A stretch of DNA of 36,600 bases, taken from JADGQM01 sp964505935 (GTDB taxonomy: Bacteria > Desulfobacterota > Syntrophobacteria > Syntrophobacterales > Syntrophobacteraceae). Below, piece by piece: positions 8,100-15,486 of this stretch. A program made the position numbers and the translations under genes. Position 1 is the stretch's first letter. Every line of letters begins with the position of its first letter. The stretch covers positions 1 to 36,600 of the forward strand of contig CAZDKX010000010.1 of NCBI GenBank assembly GCA_964505935.1. Reading direction: 5' to 3'. The notes under the pieces are model-generated. The model had not been told where the DNA came from, searched no databases, and worked only from the letters and a program-made list of their open reading frames with translations.

Positions 8100-9077
8100 T
8101 CAGAGAATCTCTCGAACCGCGCGGATCAGGCTTTCTTCACACGGGATGTAAAACCGCTCGAGGGGAGGGCTGACGGGCACGGGAATATCCGGTCCGGTCA
8201 CCCGCCGGAAGGGCGCCTTGAGGGATGAAAAGGCTTCCTCACTCACCACGGCGCAAATTTCTCCCGCGAAGCCGCCCGTGCGCGTGGCTTCATGGAGCAC
8301 AATCAGCCGTCCGGTTTTGTCAATGGAGGCGAGCAGGGTTTGCCGGTCAAGCGGCACCAGGGTTCGCAGATCCAGCACTTCCAGCTCGATGCCCTCGGCA
8401 CTCAACTGTTCCGCCGCACGCAGGGCCACCCCGAGCATCTTCGACCAGGTTACCACGGTCACATGCGTACCCTTCCTCTTGATTTCCGCCCGGCCGATGG
8501 GGGTTAAATATTCCTCTTGGGGAACGGGGCCGGGCGCAAAGTAAAGCATCATGTCTTCGATGAAGATGACCGGGTTCTCGTCGCGGATGGCGGATTTCAA
8601 AAGTCCTTTGGCGTCGGCGGGGGTTGAGGGCATCACGACCTTGAGGCCGGGACAGTGGGCGACCCATGCTTCCAGGTTGTGCGAGTGCTGACAGCCGGCG
8701 CCAAAACCCGCGCCGGTCTTGATCCGGACCACCATGGGAAAGGTGGACTTCCCGCCCGAGAGATAGCGGAGCTTGGCGGCGTGATTGACGATCATATCCG
8801 AGGCCAGGGTAAAGAAGGGGTTGAACATGATCTCGACGACCGGTCGCAGCCCCGAAACGGCGGCACCCACCGCCAGGCCGGCGATCGCCGCCTCCGAAAC
8901 CGGGGTGTCGAAAACCCGGTCGCGACCGAATTCTTTCAGCAATCCCGCCGTGGGAAGCATGGGATTGTCATGGATGCTGACGCCGACGCCTTCACCAGCG
9001 ATGAACACGTGGGGGTCTCTCTTCATCTCTTCCTGCAGAGCCTGTTTGACGGCCTGCCCCATCCCTAACTGCTGCAT
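8100..9077 (-). CDS. 2-oxoacid (pyruvate/acetoin) dehydrogenase E1 component, beta subunit
   Basis: The beta subunit of the thiamine-diphosphate heterotetramer that decarboxylates a 2-oxoacid or acetoin and acylates lipoyl-E2. Typical features: EEMKRDPHVFIAGEGVG near the N-terminus, DTPVSEAAIAGLAVGAA (second TPP site), and a transketolase C-terminal domain around VLDLRTLVPLD. I choose ATG at 9077 (325 residues) because AAGGA lies seven bases upstream and family alignment starts here. An ATG at 9125 overlaps the E1 alpha stop as ATGA and would add 16 residues (341 in all). It is therefore coupled to E1 alpha. No E2 or E3 gene is in the window, so the substrate cannot be fixed. Confidence 0.92.
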   Translation of the reverse strand: MQQLGMGQAVKQALQEEMKRDPHVFIAGEGVGVSIHDNPMLPTAGLLKEFGRDRVFDTPVSEAAIAGLAVGAAVSGLRPVVEIMFNPFFTLASDMIVNHAAKLRYLSGGKSTFPMVVRIKTGAGFGAGCQHSHNLEAWVAHCPGLKVVMPSTPADAKGLLKSAIRDENPVIFIEDMMLYFAPGPVPQEEYLTPIGRAEIKRKGTHVTVVTWSKMLGVALRAAEQLSAEGIELEVLDLRTLVPLDRQTLLASIDKTGRLIVLHEATRTGGFAGEICAVVSEEAFSSLKAPFRRVTGPDIPVPVSPPLERFYIPCEESLIRAVREIL

Positions 9078-9121
9078 GGCATGATCCTTTTCGCAAGACT
9101 GAACCAGAGTCAAAACGGTCG

Positions 9122-10087
9122 TCATGAAACCAACACATCCTCCAGAGCTTCTTCCACCTCGGGATAGGGGCTCTCTTCGGCAAACCGTACGGCATCCTCC
9201 ACCGTTTCGGCGACCGCGGCCTCCATTTGCCGCAGTTCCTCTCCGCTGATCAGTCCCTCGGCGAGCATCTCGCCGCTGAGCCTCGGGATCGGGCACTTTT
9301 CCTTCCAGGCTGCAATTTCCTCCTTGGGCTGGTAATGCTGGTGGTCGGCTTCGCCGTGCCCCCGGCAACGGTAGGTCTTGCACTCGATGAGGGTCGGACC
9401 GTGCCCGGCCAATGCCCGCTCCCGGGCATGGCATACGGCACCGTATACCGCCAGGGCGTCGTTGCCGTCGACCACCTCGCCCGGCATGGCATAGGCGATG
9501 GCCCGGTCGGCAATGTCTTTTATCCGGGTGTGCTCCTCGAAACGTTGCGCGCCAGCGTAGACGTTGTTTTCGCAGATGAAAATCACCGGTAGCGCCCATA
9601 GACTGGCGAGGTTCAAAGCCTCGTGGAAAGAACCCTCATCCGCGGCACCGTCACCGAAGAAGCAGATGGTGACCTTGGCTTCCTCCCGGTATTTCTGAGC
9701 GAAGGCCACGCCTACCGCGATGGGAAGGCTGCCGCCGACCACGGTCGTCGTGCAGAGCGCGTTGACCTCGGGGACGGCCAGGTGCAGGGTGCCGCTTTTG
9801 CCCTTGTTGCAGCCCGTCCGTTTGCCGTAAATCTCTGCCATGAGCGCTCTCGGGTCGGCGCCTTTAGCGAGCAGATGACTGTGACCGCGATGGTTGGAGA
9901 CGATCACGTCCTGCGCACTCAGCGCAGCGCCGACGCCGGAGCCCACGGCCTCCTGGCCCGTGCACAGAATCATCATGCCGGGAATCTTCCCTTGGACCGT
10001 GCAGAGCTCCATCAGCGAGTCTTCAAAGCGCCGTGTGAGGAGCATCGAGTGGAGCATTTCAAGTTTTTTTTCTCTAGAAACATGCAT
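9122..10087 (-). CDS. 2-oxoacid (pyruvate/acetoin) dehydrogenase E1 component, alpha subunit
   Basis: The alpha subunit carries the TPP-binding motif: GDGAADEG (145-152) and NN (174-175) frame the classic GDG...NN segment. Phosphorylation-loop-like NHRGHSHLLAKG lies at 65-76. The 321 residues fit the compact pyruvate/acetoin dehydrogenase type. The ATG at 10087 follows AAGGAG five bases upstream. The frame stays open far upstream to 10285, but that extension runs into the dispersed repeat and is not coding. Its TGA overlaps a possible E1 beta ATG. With E1 beta it makes a two-gene unit; acetoin, pyruvate or branched-chain keto acids are all possible substrates. Confidence 0.93.
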   Translation of the reverse strand: MHVSREKKLEMLHSMLLTRRFEDSLMELCTVQGKIPGMMILCTGQEAVGSGVGAALSAQDVIVSNHRGHSHLLAKGADPRALMAEIYGKRTGCNKGKSGTLHLAVPEVNALCTTTVVGGSLPIAVGVAFAQKYREEAKVTICFFGDGAADEGSFHEALNLASLWALPVIFICENNVYAGAQRFEEHTRIKDIADRAIAYAMPGEVVDGNDALAVYGAVCHARERALAGHGPTLIECKTYRCRGHGEADHQHYQPKEEIAAWKEKCPIPRLSGEMLAEGLISGEELRQMEAAVAETVEDAVRFAEESPYPEVEEALEDVLVS

Positions 10088-10239
10088 GGGTTCTCCTTGT
10101 ACCCCTTTATCCAGAAGATCGAGATCCTCCAAGCGGCATCTTCCTGCCGTATCGGAAATAGCATATAGCAAGACGGCACAAAATGAACGTTCTTTTTGAC
10201 CAAATCCCGGGCGAGGGCTCTTGAGGGGATTAAGGAATC

Positions 10240-10360
10240 GTCCAAAAACAAGTGATCTGTTTACCACGAAGAGCACGAAGCACACGAAGTGATTGCTTCG
10301 GGCTCTTCGCGTCCTTCGTGGTTTGAAAAAGGCTGAAATAAGTGCCAGTTAATTTTGGAC
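10240..10360. repeat. Dispersed element with inverted termini, copy 1
   Basis: A 121-base unit bounded by GTCCAAAA (10240-10247) and its reverse complement TTTTGGAC (10353-10360). Inside, ACCACGAAG and CTTCGTGGT form a second inverted repeat around further CACGAAG/CTTCG units. A second copy at 36476-36587 in the same orientation matches almost base for base except for a shorter centre. The structure resembles a small non-autonomous element (MITE-like). No coding capacity and no clear target duplication are seen. Confidence 0.7.
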
Positions 10361-10397
10361 AGTCTCTACGCTGTGTTTATCCGCGTAATCCGCGGTC

Positions 10398-10416
10398 AAA
10401 AAAAGACTTCGTCTTT
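10398..10416 (-). terminator. Possible terminator downstream of usp (minus strand)
   Basis: Read on the minus strand, AAAGAC-GAA-GTCTTT is followed by further T residues (a run of seven T in all). The stem is only six base pairs and AT-rich, and it lies about 170 bases past the usp stop, so support is modest. Confidence 0.3.
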
Positions 10417-10586
10417 GGGAAACATCCATTGAGCAAGGGACACGGGAGGGGGGACCGCGTGACAGGGTGAAGCCGGGGCTCGTGCGGCTGATGCTGACGC
10501 AGGAGGTAGATCGGTCCATTCCCCGGGGTACAGCTGTTGTATCAGGTCTGCCGGTCCCCGTGTCACCAATTCAACAGCATGGCGTG

Positions 10587-11036
10587 CTACCGGTAAGGGT
10601 TGATGGTGAGAACCGGGACGGGAGAGCGTTTCACGACTTCATCGGCAACACTGCCGAAAAGCACGCGATCGAGCCCCTTCCTGCCATGGGTGCCCATGAT
10701 GACGAGATCGATCTGCTGCGCTTCCACGTATTTCAGGATTTCCTCCGCGGGATCGCCCTGCACCACCGCCGTCTTCAACTTCGGATAGTCGCTGAAACAC
10801 TCCTCCACATACTCCACCAGCTTCTTCTGACCGCCTTTCAGTACTTCATCGCCAAAAGTACGCAGGGACGGATGGGGAATGTAGAAGGTCTTGAACTTCT
10901 CAAAACTGCCGGTCACCAGGAGCAGGTGCACCTCGGCATCAAATTTTTGCGCAAAGGCGATGGCATCAGGGGCGAGTTTGGAAGATACCTCCGATGCGAG
11001 ATCAACCGGAAAGAGAATCTTGTTGATTGCTTTCAT
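10587..11036 (-). CDS. Universal stress protein (UspA family, ATP-binding type)
   Basis: A single-domain 149-residue UspA-fold protein. The N-terminal strand INKILFPVDLA is typical. Near the C-terminus G-TH-G-RKGLDRVLF-G-S fits the G-2X-G-9X-G(S/T) nucleotide-binding motif of ATP-binding members, followed by SPVPVL. These proteins are cytoplasmic dimers induced by starvation or redox stress; their precise role is usually unknown. The start at 11036 follows AAAGGAGGA, so the open frame further upstream is ignored. A strong promoter-like sequence at 11183-11211 implies a leader of about 140 bases. Confidence 0.92.
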   Translation of the reverse strand: MKAINKILFPVDLASEVSSKLAPDAIAFAQKFDAEVHLLLVTGSFEKFKTFYIPHPSLRTFGDEVLKGGQKKLVEYVEECFSDYPKLKTAVVQGDPAEEILKYVEAQQIDLVIMGTHGRKGLDRVLFGSVADEVVKRSPVPVLTINPYR

Positions 11037-11182
11037 GGTACATCCTCCTTTCTCTTTATCTAAGATCAAAGCCAAGGACGAAACACAAATCCCACGAATT
11101 CGTGTCTCACAGGGAGGCAGAGCTTGTACCCACCGCGCAGGATCGCGACAACATGGCGCATTTATTTACTATTTCTGAAATT

Positions 11183-11211
11183 ACTATAACCGGCAAGAGC
11201 ACGTCTGTCAA
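11183..11211 (-). promoter_or_regulatory. Strong sigma-70-type promoter for usp
   Basis: On the minus strand a perfect TTGACA (11211-11206) is followed after 17 bases by TATAGT (11188-11183). The start point would be near 11176, leaving a 5' leader of about 140 bases before the usp ATG at 11036. Confidence 0.6.
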
Positions 11212-11291
11212 TTACGAGCGAGCTGAGGGCGTGTCCGTGAATCACATACAGATCGCCTTTGCAAACGGGGAGTCGTTTTCTTGGGCGAGCG

Positions 11292-12062
11292 CTAACGAGT
11301 TTCTCGCACCACCAGGGCTTCCATCCGTTCCTTGCGGTTGAACTCAGCGGCGAAGCGCATGGCTTCTTCACGGCTGGCAAAATAACCGACGAGGACCCGA
11401 TTCCACCTCCCGCTTCCACCGAGGTTAACGGTTTCAACTCGCGGAGCATAACCTTTACCGCGGAGTTGGTCGAGGAGACGCTGAGCATTGTCCGCTTCCT
11501 TCATGGAGGAGACCAGCAGACTGAAATGCTCGGACAGGTGTTCCGGGGCGCTGGAGTCGTTCGCGGGAGCGGTCTGCGGAGTTGGGCCGGCCGAGCCCTC
11601 CTGGGGTCGGGGTGGCTGGCCGGGGGAGGGAGATGCCTGTTTTTGCGCAGCGGTGTCAGCGGGCGGTTTGGCGGCAGGAGTGGGGGAGTTGGCCACTGGT
11701 CGCAGAGGCGGCGGCCCCGTGTCGTTCTTGCGGGTGAGAGACAAATAGTAGTCAAGGGTTTCGAGCATGGTTCGCGGGCTGTCGAAATGTTCCGCAGCCT
11801 CTGGTTCCTCTTGCTTGGCGACTTGCGGTCCCAAACCTAGGAATCGCAGGAGATGGGCCCTTAGTGAAAGCTCTTCCGAGCTCACCAGCGGGATTCCTCT
11901 ACCCACGAGAATCCCAAAAACGAACATCCAGGCAAGCGCGGCGAGCAACCCCATACTATAGAAGACCAAGCCCTTGAAACCGATCTCGAAGTGGTAACGC
12001 TTCGGTTTCTTCTCGGCTTCGTCATGCTCTTGGGAGGCGTCGTTCCTGGCTGTGCGGGTCAT
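11292..12062 (-). CDS. Inner-membrane SPOR-domain protein
   Basis: A bitopic membrane protein of 256 residues. It has a charged cytoplasmic N-terminus (1-30), one membrane helix (about 31-54), a periplasmic linker rich in Pro, Ala and Gln (about 110-175), and a C-terminal SPOR domain (about 178-256; HFSLLVSSMKEADNAQRLL, then GRWNRVLVGYFASREEA). SPOR domains bind denuded glycan strands of septal peptidoglycan, so a role in division or wall remodelling is likely. The ATG at 12062 lies 29 bases after the argS stop; a TTG one codon earlier is an alternative. Its ribosome-binding site is weak, which fits coupling to argS. Confidence 0.85.
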   Translation of the reverse strand: MTRTARNDASQEHDEAEKKPKRYHFEIGFKGLVFYSMGLLAALAWMFVFGILVGRGIPLVSSEELSLRAHLLRFLGLGPQVAKQEEPEAAEHFDSPRTMLETLDYYLSLTRKNDTGPPPLRPVANSPTPAAKPPADTAAQKQASPSPGQPPRPQEGSAGPTPQTAPANDSSAPEHLSEHFSLLVSSMKEADNAQRLLDQLRGKGYAPRVETVNLGGSGRWNRVLVGYFASREEAMRFAAEFNRKERMEALVVRETR

Positions 12063-12091
12063 CAAGGTAGAACCCCGTCCTTCAAGATGGG

Positions 12092-13774
12092 TTACATTTT
12101 TTCGGGGGCAGTCACTCCCAGCAACGCCATGGCGTTATGGATGACGATTCTAACCGCGTCAGCCATGGCCAGGCGGGCCTGCGTCAAGGCGGCATCCTCG
12201 CCGAGAATGCGATTATGGTTGTAATAGCTGTGAAAAAGAGCCACCAATTCGTGCAGGTAGTAGGGAATGAAATGAGGTTCCAGTGCCGTGGCGCACTTCG
12301 CCAACACATGCGGGTACTCATCCAGCAGCTTGATGATGGCCAGCTCCTCGGGAAGGGTCAGCCTGCCGAGGATTACCGGACTGCTGCCGTCGGGCCGCTG
12401 GTATGAGACCCCCCGCTCCGCGGCCACTTCGAAAATACTGCAGAGGCGGGCGTGAGCATACTGCACGTAAAAGACGGGATTGTCATTGCTCTGGCTTTTC
12501 GCCACCTCGAGGTCGAAATCGAGCTGACTGTCCGAGCGGCGCGTGAGAAAGATGAAGCGGGCCGCATCCTTGCCGACCTCATCCAGGACCTCCCGCAGGG
12601 TAACGAACTCACCGGCCCGGGTGGACATGGCTACCGGCTTTCCCGCGCGCAGGAGGTTGACCAGTTGGACCAGGATGATCTTCAGATCGTCCCGGCCGCG
12701 TCCGAGGGCTTGCACGCCGGCGAGCATGCGCTCCACGTAGCCGTGATGATCGGCGCCCCAGATGTCGATGACCGTGGCAAAGCCCCGTTCGAACTTGTCC
12801 CGGTGATACGCCAGGTCGGAGGCAAAATAAGTGCTCACCCCATTCGAGCGGATCACCACCCGGTCTTTTTCATCGCCGAAAGCGGTGCTCCGAAACCAGC
12901 GGGCCGCCTCGCTCTCATAGACGAAACCGCGAGCCGCAAGGGCCTCGATGGTCTGTTGAATGGCGTCGGCATCATGAAGACGCTGTTCGCTGAACCAGTG
13001 ATCGAAATGCACCCCGAAAGCCTTCAGGTCATCCTTAATGCCGTCCAGAATGCGGCTGCTGGCAAACCGGGTGACAACCGGAAGTATTTCATCCAGCGGT
13101 AGCTTTCGGTATCTGTTCCCGGACCACTCGACAAACTCCCGCGCCAGATCGCGCATGTACTCACCCTGATAGTGACCTTCGGGAAAGTCGAGGGATTCGC
13201 CCAGCAGTTCCTGGTAGCGATAGTAGAGGCTCCGGCCCAGGGTATCCATCTGATTGCCGGCGTCGTTGATATAGTATTCGCGCTCCACCTCGAAGCCACA
13301 CGCGGCCAGGATATTGGCCAGCACATCCCCGGTGGCGGCGCCCCGTCCGTGGCCGATGTGCAGAGGGCCGGTCGGATTGGCGCTGACGAATTCCACCTGG
13401 ATCCGGCGTCCTTTGCCAAGCTCTTGCTTCCCGTAATCAGCCGGGTCCTGCAGCAGTTCGGCAAGGGCCTGATGCCAGGCCGCAGGTTGAATGAAGAAGT
13501 TGATGAATCCCGGCCCGGCAATTTCCACCCGTTGGATCAGCTGGTCGGCATCATCCAGGTTGTCTCGAATCTGCCCCGCAATCTCGCGGGGGCTGCGGCG
13601 CAGCTGGCGCGTCAGACCAAAGGCGACATTCGTCGCATAATCACCGTGCTGGGCTAGATTGGGGATTTCCAGTTCAATGGCGATGGGGGCGGGGGAACCT
13701 TCGGTGGCCGCCGGGAGCAGGGGTGAGATCGCGCGCGCGAGCATTTCCGTAAGCCGGTTCCGGATCAGGGTCAT
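12092..13774 (-). CDS. argS: Arginyl-tRNA synthetase
   Basis: Class Ia synthetase that charges tRNA-Arg with arginine. The 560 residues show the N-terminal additional domain (IELEIPNLAQHGDYATNVAF), the HIGH motif in SANPTGPLHIGHGRG (HIGH at 139-142), INDAGNQMDTLG, and VAMSTRAGEFVTL at the KMSKS-equivalent region, which in many ArgS enzymes is degenerate. The C-terminal helical anticodon-binding domain (DALR type) ends with ALLGVTAPEKM. The ATG is preceded by GAGGAGG at slightly long spacing. It is divergent from the DUF2065-queA unit and is followed by the SPOR gene. Confidence 0.97.
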   Translation of the reverse strand: MTLIRNRLTEMLARAISPLLPAATEGSPAPIAIELEIPNLAQHGDYATNVAFGLTRQLRRSPREIAGQIRDNLDDADQLIQRVEIAGPGFINFFIQPAAWHQALAELLQDPADYGKQELGKGRRIQVEFVSANPTGPLHIGHGRGAATGDVLANILAACGFEVEREYYINDAGNQMDTLGRSLYYRYQELLGESLDFPEGHYQGEYMRDLAREFVEWSGNRYRKLPLDEILPVVTRFASSRILDGIKDDLKAFGVHFDHWFSEQRLHDADAIQQTIEALAARGFVYESEAARWFRSTAFGDEKDRVVIRSNGVSTYFASDLAYHRDKFERGFATVIDIWGADHHGYVERMLAGVQALGRGRDDLKIILVQLVNLLRAGKPVAMSTRAGEFVTLREVLDEVGKDAARFIFLTRRSDSQLDFDLEVAKSQSNDNPVFYVQYAHARLCSIFEVAAERGVSYQRPDGSSPVILGRLTLPEELAIIKLLDEYPHVLAKCATALEPHFIPYYLHELVALFHSYYNHNRILGEDAALTQARLAMADAVRIVIHNAMALLGVTAPEKM

Positions 13775-13817
13775 AACAGGTAAGGCCTCCTCGTCGTTGC
13801 GGTTGCGTCGTGAGCGA

Positions 13818-13847
13818 TATATATCCCAGATGTGCCTGCTGACGCAA
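13818..13847 (-). promoter_or_regulatory. Possible sigma-70-type promoter for argS
   Basis: On the minus strand TTGCGT (13847-13842) and TATATA (13823-13818) are 18 bases apart, about 45 bases upstream of the argS ATG. Both hexamers are imperfect. Confidence 0.35.
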
Positions 13848-14002
13848 GCTTATGTTTTCAGAATTGCTGGATTAGTGGCCGTTGTCTCCGGCCAGGCGCG
13901 GGCGGATGAATCCCTATGCAAGCCCGCGAAAATATGTTAGGCGAATCCCGGCGGAATGGAAAGAGGATCTTTGTGGAACTTGAAGAAGAGGAACAGAGAG
14001 AC

Positions 14003-14203
14003 ATGCCGGGCGGGTATTTTTTGACGGTGCTGGGTTTGATCTGCTTTCTGGAAGGTCTGCCCTACTTCGCGTTTCCCAAGCAGATCAAGGCGTGGCTGGA
14101 AAAGGTCATTGCCATGCCCTGTGGGCAGCTCCGCGTGATCGGGGGAGTGATGATGGTGGCAGGGTTGCTGCTGGTTTACTGGGGGCGCAGGCATGGAGGG
14201 TAA
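14003..14203 (+). CDS. DUF2065 small membrane protein (YjeT-like)
   Basis: A 66-residue protein with two membrane helices (about YFLTVLGLICFLEGLPYF and RVIGGVMMVAGLLLVYW) separated by a short basic loop around FPKQIKAWLEKV and MPCGQLR. This is the DUF2065 layout, whose function is unknown. I start at ATG 14003, with GAGGA upstream, because family members begin right at the first helix; the frame extends upstream to ATGs at 13934 and 13916, which would add a charged non-conserved tail. Its 3' end overlaps queA by 11 bases, so the two are coupled. Confidence 0.8.
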   Translation: MPGGYFLTVLGLICFLEGLPYFAFPKQIKAWLEKVIAMPCGQLRVIGGVMMVAGLLLVYWGRRHGG

Positions 14204-15272
14204 GGCGGAGGTGCTGCATCGCCTCGAGGCCTACGACTACGACCTGCCCGCACCGCTGATTGCGCAGAAACCGCTCGCCAACCGGCAGCATTGCCGGATG
14301 CTGGTCCTCCACCGTGATGACGGGTTGCTGGAACATCGGTTCTTTAAGGGCCTCGGCGACTATCTTCTGCCGGGGGATTTGCTGGTCCTGAATGACACGC
14401 GGGTCGTGCCGGCGCGCCTGCGGGGCGTCAAAGAAACCGGGGGCCGAATCGAACTGCTGGTGCTGGAGCCCTTTTGTCCCGCCGAGCAGAATGGCGGGGA
14501 GGTCTACACGTGCCTGGTGAAAGCGGCGAAACCGCCCAGGGCTCACAGCGTGGTTGCCTTGAAGGGGGGCTTTCGGGCCGAGATCGTCACCAAGCCGGAA
14601 GAGGGAAGGGCGCGGGTCCGGTTCCTCAGCTCAATGCCCCTCGCCACGATCCTCGATCTGGCGGGCGAAGTTCCGCTGCCGCCCTATATCCACCGCGAGG
14701 ACGGCGCCCCCGAAGGTGATGATGATGCCGTCAACTACCAGACCGTCTACGCGCGCGAACCGGGCTCCGTGGCGGCCCCCACCGCCGGGCTGCACTTTAC
14801 TGTCGCCCTGCTCGAGGAACTGCGGCAGCGGGGTGTCGAGCTGGCCACGGTGACGCTCCACGTCGGCTACGGCACTTTTGCTCCCATGCGGGCGGCAGAC
14901 ATCCGGAAGCACCGAATGCACCCCGAGTATGCGGAAATCTCCCCAATTTCAGCAGAACGGGTGAACCGAGCCAAGAAGGAAGGCCGGCGGGTCGTAGCGG
15001 TCGGCACGACCTCCATGCGCAGCATCGAGTGGGCGGCGCGCGATCATGGGACCGTCACCAGCTTTGCCGGGTATTGCGATCTCTTCATCTACCCCGGCTT
15101 CCGGTTCCAGGTCGTCGATGCCCTGATCACCAATTTTCACCTTCCAAGGTCAACCCTGCTCCTGCTCGTTTCCGCCTTTGCCGGCCGCGAACTGATTCTC
15201 GAAGCGTACCGCGAGGCAATCAGGGAAGACTATCGTTTCTTCAGCTACGGCGACGCCATGTTCATCCTGTGA
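14193..15272 (+). CDS. queA: S-adenosylmethionine:tRNA ribosyltransferase-isomerase
   Basis: QueA transfers and isomerises the ribosyl group of S-adenosylmethionine onto preQ1-tRNA to give epoxyqueuosine. The 359 residues match the family (E. coli 356). Motifs include YDLPAPLIAQKPLANR near the start, LNDTRVVPARLRG, the conserved TAGLHF, ATVTLHVGYGTFAPM and the C-terminal TNFHLPRSTLLLLVSAFAG. The ATG lies within the DUF2065 gene. tgt, which performs the preceding step, follows after about 210 bases that carry repeat hairpins, so the usual queA-tgt pairing is kept but spaced apart. Confidence 0.97.
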   Translation: MEGKAEVLHRLEAYDYDLPAPLIAQKPLANRQHCRMLVLHRDDGLLEHRFFKGLGDYLLPGDLLVLNDTRVVPARLRGVKETGGRIELLVLEPFCPAEQNGGEVYTCLVKAAKPPRAHSVVALKGGFRAEIVTKPEEGRARVRFLSSMPLATILDLAGEVPLPPYIHREDGAPEGDDDAVNYQTVYAREPGSVAAPTAGLHFTVALLEELRQRGVELATVTLHVGYGTFAPMRAADIRKHRMHPEYAEISPISAERVNRAKKEGRRVVAVGTTSMRSIEWAARDHGTVTSFAGYCDLFIYPGFRFQVVDALITNFHLPRSTLLLLVSAFAGRELILEAYREAIREDYRFFSYGDAMFIL

Positions 15273-15366
15273 CGGCCGATGGCAGCGGAGGGACACGGAG
15301 AGGGGAGGAGGCGTGTCGACACGGTGGCGGCAGGGTGAGAACCGCTCAATCAACAGCATTGAGTGG

Positions 15367-15447
15367 GTAGGGTGGATTAGGTGTGGCTTTTTTGCGCCGT
15401 AACCCGCCGAAACGCTTGTGTTGGGTTTCGCTTCGCTCAACCCAACA
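15367..15447. repeat. REP-like double hairpin between queA and tgt
   Basis: GTAG (15367-15370) is followed by an imperfect inverted repeat, GGTGGATTAG against TAACCCGCC (15371-15408). Then comes a nine-base-pair hairpin, TGTTGGGTT (15419-15427) with AACCCAACA (15439-15447). The second hairpin recurs reversed at 27443-27470. A GTAG tetranucleotide before a hairpin is the mark of REP sequences used by RAYT proteins in enterobacteria, and a RAYT gene is in this window; the link is inferred. Confidence 0.55.
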
Positions 15448-15473
15448 AATCTCCGCTCGCTTTTTTTCTTTGT

Positions 15474-15478
15474 GAGGG
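15474..15478 (+). promoter_or_regulatory. Ribosome-binding site deciding a GTG start for tgt
   Basis: GAGGG lies eight bases before the GTG at 15487. The in-frame ATG at 15418 lies inside the repeat hairpin and has no such site. Confidence 0.5.
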
Positions 15479-15486
15479 CTACCAAA

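Larger units (their letters stand above)
10088..10586. other. 499-base gene-free spacer with repeats
   Basis: This holds the leader of the E1 alpha gene (10088 to about 10239, with an 8-base palindrome GAACGTTC at about 10184-10191), one copy of the dispersed element (10240-10360), the motif ATCCGCGTAATCCGCGG (about 10379-10395), a short minus-strand terminator-like hairpin, and degenerate GC-rich spacer up to the usp stop. I see no gene in it. Confidence 0.6.

Noticed and set aside
9126..9599. Open frame upstream of E1 beta fused to it
   Set aside because: It overlaps E1 alpha in another frame and has no family resemblance; E1 beta homology starts near 9077.
10088..10285. N-terminal extension of E1 alpha up to 10285
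   Set aside because: The extra residues include the dispersed repeat; the same odd peptide start appears at the second repeat copy near 36521. A strong ribosome-binding site marks the start at 10087.
15418..15486. ATG at 15418 as the tgt start
   Set aside because: It lies in the REP-like hairpin, and the added 23 residues have no counterpart in Tgt; GTG 15487 restores standard residue numbering.
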